From Clostridiales bacterium (GTDB taxonomy: Bacteria > Bacillota > Clostridia > Peptostreptococcales > Anaerovoracaceae), in assembly GCA_003542355.1 (NCBI GenBank), contig DPKU01000116.1, positions 1 to 9,346 on the forward strand: a stretch of 9,346 nucleotides of DNA, in the 5' to 3' direction. The notes under the pieces were generated by a model. It saw only the letters and a program-made list of their open reading frames with translations. It was not told the DNA's origin and did not search any database. Position numbers and translations under genes: made by a program. Positions 6,691 to 9,346 of the stretch are shown one piece after another (positions within the stretch are counted from its first letter, which is position 1; each line of letters begins with the position of its first letter).

Positions 6691-6706
6691 ACAAACCGAT
6701 GTTTGT
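6691..6706. repeat. 16-base inverted repeat, candidate operator
   Basis: ACAAAC and GTTTGT form perfect 6-base arms around CGAT. The repeat lies in the leader of the minus-strand operon, just downstream of its -10 box and next to the extended -10 of the plus-strand regulator gene. Position suits a repressor or activator site for the divergent PucR protein. A related shorter element, TTGT-ATGA-ACAA, lies at 6735-6746 and overlaps the minus-strand -35. No PucR consensus is known to me that would confirm it. Confidence 0.5.
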
Positions 6707-6707
6707 C

Positions 6708-6716
6708 TGATATAAT
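6708..6716 (+). promoter_or_regulatory. Extended -10 promoter for the PucR regulator
   Basis: TGATATAAT is a perfect extended -10 (TGn before TATAAT). No good -35 lies 17 bases upstream, which extended -10 promoters can tolerate. Predicted start near 6723, leader about 90 bases. A second possible -10, TATAGA at 6767-6772, has no clear -35. Confidence 0.5.
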
Positions 6717-6717
6717 A

Positions 6718-6746
6718 ATTATAAGGCTTTATCCTTGTATGAACAA
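6718..6746 (-). promoter_or_regulatory. Promoter of the cyclodeaminase-aminotransferase operon
   Basis: On the minus strand TTGTTC (6746-6741) and a perfect TATAAT (6723-6718) are 17 bases apart. Predicted start near 6711, leader about 44 bases. The -10 is one arm of a 13-base palindrome whose other arm is the -10 of the opposite promoter. Confidence 0.55.
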
Positions 6747-6813
6747 ATCTATTTATTGGGAGAAAGTATAGAAAATATCGTTGTATTTGTATTGGGAAAC
6801 AAAGAAGGTGCTT

Positions 6814-8016
6814 ATGAAGCTTTATGTTCAGGACATCTACAATTTTCCGGAGCTGAGCAAGATGACGCTCATTGCCGGAGAAGGCGGACTCAAGAAGGAA
6901 GTGAAGCATTGCGGCATTCTGGATTACGAATACGATCAGGATGTGGCGAACAAATATTCAGACTATAATTACAGAACCGGTGGAGGCTTTATCACGCTCA
7001 CCACATTTTTGTACGCGAAGCACGACCCGAATCTCATCTATGAAGCGGTCAAAAAGCTTGTAGCCAAGAACGGCAGCGGGCTGATCATCAAAAATATATT
7101 CAAGCTTCCGATCGCGCAGAATGTGATCAAGTATGCGGATTACATGGACTTCCCCGTATTCGTGCTTCACGATTCCTATCCTTTCTTCGAGGACATCATC
7201 CTGCTCATCAACAAAAAGATGGAACAGTATGAATCCTTCTATTTTATGGAGCAGCGGGTTAATACACTACTGAAAGCGGACACCTCGGACACGAATATAC
7301 TGACGGAACTGACATACGAGATCAATCCGTCGCTACAGGACGACCTGGCCGTGGCTTTTTTTCGCCCCAAGGAAGGCCGCCTTTCGCGAGAGCGGGCGAT
7401 CGAGGAAGAAAACAAGCTATATAAAGCCGGCTTGATCGAACCCGGAGATGCGATTTTTTTCTATGGCGGCGGTCTGATGCTCATCCATTCGGCCTACCAT
7501 TGCGGGAACGGGCACCCGGTGAATCTGTTTGCGCCTTATGCGGAAGTCCTGGGACCGGATCTGTTTCAACGGTACGACGTAGGGGTATCCGATCTGCATC
7601 ACGTGAAGGATGAATTGGTCGAAGCGATCCGGGAATCTCTCTATGCCGTTTCCTTCGATGAGCGGTCCGACGGCATCAAAGCCTTTGATCAGCTGGGTGT
7701 GTATCAGGCCATCCTTCCCTTTGCCGAAAGCAAAGCCATGGATCACTACCGTCAGCGATACATCTCGCCGATCAGGGAATACGACGCCGGAAGGAGCGGC
7801 GAGATCCTGAATACGGTCATTGCATTTGTAAAAGCAGGCGGAAACCTGGATACAACAGCCGAGCAGATGGGGCAGCACAAGAATACCATACGATACCGGC
7901 TGAACACTGCGGGCAGCCTCCTTGATCTCAACCTGTTTTCTCTGGGGGACTTCGAAAAAATGGCGCTAGCGGTGCGGATCGATATCTGTTCGGATCAATC
8001 GGAAATAACCATATGA
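6814..8016 (+). CDS. PucR-family transcriptional regulator
   Basis: A 400-residue regulator. The N-terminal PucR domain (about 1-125: YVQDIYNFPELSKMTLIAGE, then GGGFITLTTF and VFVLHDS) is the ligand-sensing module named after the Bacillus subtilis purine-catabolism activator. A variable middle (about 140-320) follows. The C-terminal helix-turn-helix (about 330-372; NLDTTAEQMGQHKNTIRYRL) is the PucR-type HTH with its conserved N-T-x-R-Y-R-L recognition helix. The start is ATG 6814, with AAGGTG (6805-6810) just upstream; it places the domain start right at residue 1, while the in-frame TTG at 6781 does not. The gene is divergent from the cyclodeaminase-aminotransferase pair and 36 bases upstream of the homoserine-dehydrogenase-like gene. 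PucR proteins usually activate adjacent catabolic genes on sensing a nitrogen compound, so it most likely controls these neighbours and itself. The ligand is unknown. Confidence 0.92.
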   Translation: MKLYVQDIYNFPELSKMTLIAGEGGLKKEVKHCGILDYEYDQDVANKYSDYNYRTGGGFITLTTFLYAKHDPNLIYEAVKKLVAKNGSGLIIKNIFKLPIAQNVIKYADYMDFPVFVLHDSYPFFEDIILLINKKMEQYESFYFMEQRVNTLLKADTSDTNILTELTYEINPSLQDDLAVAFFRPKEGRLSRERAIEEENKLYKAGLIEPGDAIFFYGGGLMLIHSAYHCGNGHPVNLFAPYAEVLGPDLFQRYDVGVSDLHHVKDELVEAIRESLYAVSFDERSDGIKAFDQLGVYQAILPFAESKAMDHYRQRYISPIREYDAGRSGEILNTVIAFVKAGGNLDTTAEQMGQHKNTIRYRLNTAGSLLDLNLFSLGDFEKMALAVRIDICSDQSEITI

Positions 8017-8052
8017 CATTGGTAATCATTGTAATAAAGAAAGGACACTGAA

Positions 8053-9087
8053 ATGAAAGAATGTAGAGTTGCAATGCTGGGCTTCGGCGTGGCCGGGAAA
8101 GCATTTTCGCGTATTTTAGCCGACAATCATGAGGAGATCCGGCAGAAGACCGGGTACGATGTAAAGGTCACGACCATCACGACTGCTACCCGGGGTACGC
8201 TGAACGATCTTCGGGGCATCGATCTTTTGGAAGCCATCCGACAGGCGGAAGAGGACGGGCACTTTGACCGCGCTGCTGAGGGATACTGTGAGTGGTCGGC
8301 CATGGATGTAGTGGAAAAAGCAGAGTACGATATACTGTTGGAATTGACGCCGCTGAACATCCTGACCGGACAGCCGGCCATCGATCACATCAAAAATGCG
8401 ATGAACAGGGGTAAGCATGTAGTCAGCGCCAATAAGGGCCCCATCGCCTGGGCGTATCGGGAGCTGAAGGACCTAGCTTTGGAAAAGGGTGTTTGCTTTT
8501 TCTACGAGACGACGGTGATGGCAGGTATGCCGGTTTTCAATATGACGGATTACTGCCTGGAATATGCAAAAATATCTGAGGTCAAAGGGATCTTGAATGC
8601 AACGACCAACTATATACTGGAGCAGATGGAACTGGGGATTTCCAGGGATGTGATCTATGAAAACGGCCGGAAGGGCGGATTTATGGAAGCAGATCCTGCC
8701 ATGGACGTGGAAGGGCACGACGCCGCAGCCAAACTCACATCGCTGCTCAATGTGCTGATGGATGCCAACATCACGCCGGATCAGATCGATCGGACGGGCA
8801 TCCAGGATGTGACCCAGGAAGAGGTGATGGCTGCTGTTGGCCGTGGCAACAAGCTGAAGCTGATTTGCAGGGGAACGATCGTTGACGGAAAGGTCCAGGG
8901 CACGGTACGGCCCGAAGAGATCCCGGAAACCGATGCGTTTGCAGGCCCGGACGTAGTGGCAGTCGTGTCTGTTACCACAGATCTGATGGGACGGCTCACA
9001 CTGGTCCAATATGGCTTGGAGCCCGCGCAAACAGGTTATGGTGTGTTTATCGATCTGATCCGTGTTCTGCGGGAGTCCAGGCGCTGA
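8053..9087 (+). CDS. Homoserine-dehydrogenase-like oxidoreductase, short form without ACT domain
   Basis: 344 residues, shorter than standard homoserine dehydrogenases of about 400 or more because the C-terminal regulatory ACT domain is absent. The N-terminal Rossmann fold has GFGVAG (10-15); the second conserved stretch is VVSANKGPIA with Lys128; the catalytic domain has GILNATTNYIL (179-189) and EADPAMDVEGHDAAAKL (212-228), carrying the acidic residues and Lys227 typical of the active site. The classical reaction is reversible oxidation of L-homoserine to aspartate semialdehyde with NAD(P). GAAAGGA upstream (8038-8044) gives an eight-base spacing to ATG 8053. It is 36 bases after the PucR gene and probably cotranscribed. 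Sitting with a PucR regulator rather than with threonine-biosynthesis genes, it may be catabolic or act on another 2-amino- or hydroxy-acid. Family firm, exact substrate open. Confidence 0.88.
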   Translation: MKECRVAMLGFGVAGKAFSRILADNHEEIRQKTGYDVKVTTITTATRGTLNDLRGIDLLEAIRQAEEDGHFDRAAEGYCEWSAMDVVEKAEYDILLELTPLNILTGQPAIDHIKNAMNRGKHVVSANKGPIAWAYRELKDLALEKGVCFFYETTVMAGMPVFNMTDYCLEYAKISEVKGILNATTNYILEQMELGISRDVIYENGRKGGFMEADPAMDVEGHDAAAKLTSLLNVLMDANITPDQIDRTGIQDVTQEEVMAAVGRGNKLKLICRGTIVDGKVQGTVRPEEIPETDAFAGPDVVAVVSVTTDLMGRLTLVQYGLEPAQTGYGVFIDLIRVLRESRR

Positions 9088-9105
9088 TCTGCTCCGGGGA
9101 AGACG

Positions 9106-9346
9106 TTATTCCGGGTTGTGTTCCGTGGTATATGGCCGATGACGGTTCAGGAGCGGGAACCAGTTGACCAGCAGTGCGAACACGATGCCTAGAAGCGTAT
9201 CGATCACGCGGTCGATGGCATAGATCAGCGTATTCTCCTGCCCTTTTGTAAGGCAGATGATCAGAAATACCACAGAGGCGATGATCACAGACCCAGGGCG
9301 TTTGAGCATCAGAACGATCAGGATGAGAGGAATGATCCCTGCCGCT
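9106..9346 (-). CDS. FUSC / aromatic acid exporter family membrane protein, C-terminal part
   Basis: The minus-strand frame is open to the window edge and ends with TAA at 9108-9106, giving 79 visible residues; the N-terminal part is outside. The first part (PLILIVLMLKRPGSVIIASVVFLIICL) and a second segment (AIDRVIDTLLGIVFALLVNW) are membrane helices, and the 'R-x-x-D-T-x-x-G' stretch before the last helix is typical of FUSC/ArAE proteins (DUF939-like), which export aromatic acids or are of unknown substrate. A short hydrophilic tail (LNRHRPYTTEHNPE) follows. It converges on the homoserine-dehydrogenase-like gene with only 18 bases between the stops and no clear terminator hairpin. The ATG at 9309 falls within a helix and is not taken as the start. 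Confidence 0.72.
   Translation of the reverse strand, partial: AAGIIPLILIVLMLKRPGSVIIASVVFLIICLTKGQENTLIYAIDRVIDTLLGIVFALLVNWFPLLNRHRPYTTEHNPE

Noticed and set aside
6781..6813. TTG start at 6781 for the PucR regulator
   Set aside because: The PucR domain begins directly at ATG 6814, which has its own ribosome site; the upstream residues do not fit the family.
9088..9105. Possible terminator between the homoserine-dehydrogenase-like gene and the FUSC gene
   Set aside because: Only a 4-base GGAA/TTCC pairing can be found across this junction and there is no T-run on either strand.

Overview
The window looks like chromosomal DNA from a Gram-positive anaerobe of the Bacillota, most likely class Clostridia. 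The evidence is strong AGGAGG-type ribosome binding sites on most genes, a lipoprotein with a clear lipobox, a PucR-type regulator, mid-range GC and tight short operons. The genus cannot be read from the sequence. I see no rRNA, tRNA, CRISPR array, transposase or phage gene.

Layout from left to right. (1) Positions 1-534 hold the end of a PfkB-family sugar/nucleoside kinase, closed by a strong hairpin that probably terminates from both sides. (2) On the minus strand, a 24-codon membrane peptide gene (616-690), too short for ordinary gene calling, has a very good ribosome binding site. It lies downstream of an EamA-type (DMT superfamily) transporter gene (862-1776). (3) Divergent from the transporter, a plus-strand operon (1950-4409) encodes an M20 amidohydrolase related to IAA-amino-acid or p-aminobenzoyl-glutamate hydrolases, a 5-formyltetrahydrofolate cyclo-ligase and a small lipoprotein. 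It starts from a good sigma-A-type promoter and ends at a GC-rich hairpin terminator. (4) A second divergent unit follows. On the minus strand are an ornithine cyclodeaminase/mu-crystallin family dehydrogenase (5654-6667) and a PLP-dependent class I/II aminotransferase (4499-5641). On the plus strand are a PucR-family regulator (6814-8016) and a short homoserine-dehydrogenase-like enzyme (8053-9087). (5) The right edge cuts a minus-strand FUSC/aromatic-acid-exporter type membrane protein (9106-9346).

The regulator with three amino-acid-type enzymes looks like a self-regulated module for conversion of an amino acid or imine; the substrate is not apparent. The 146-base gap between the two arms carries overlapping, oppositely directed -10 elements that form one perfect palindrome, and a 16-base inverted repeat next to them. 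This makes it the most interesting regulatory stretch here. The second theme is a possible folate link between the M20 enzyme and the cyclo-ligase. Most of the window is ordinary metabolism. The enzyme combination at 4499-9087, the mutually exclusive promoters and the 24-residue peptide are the points worth following up.
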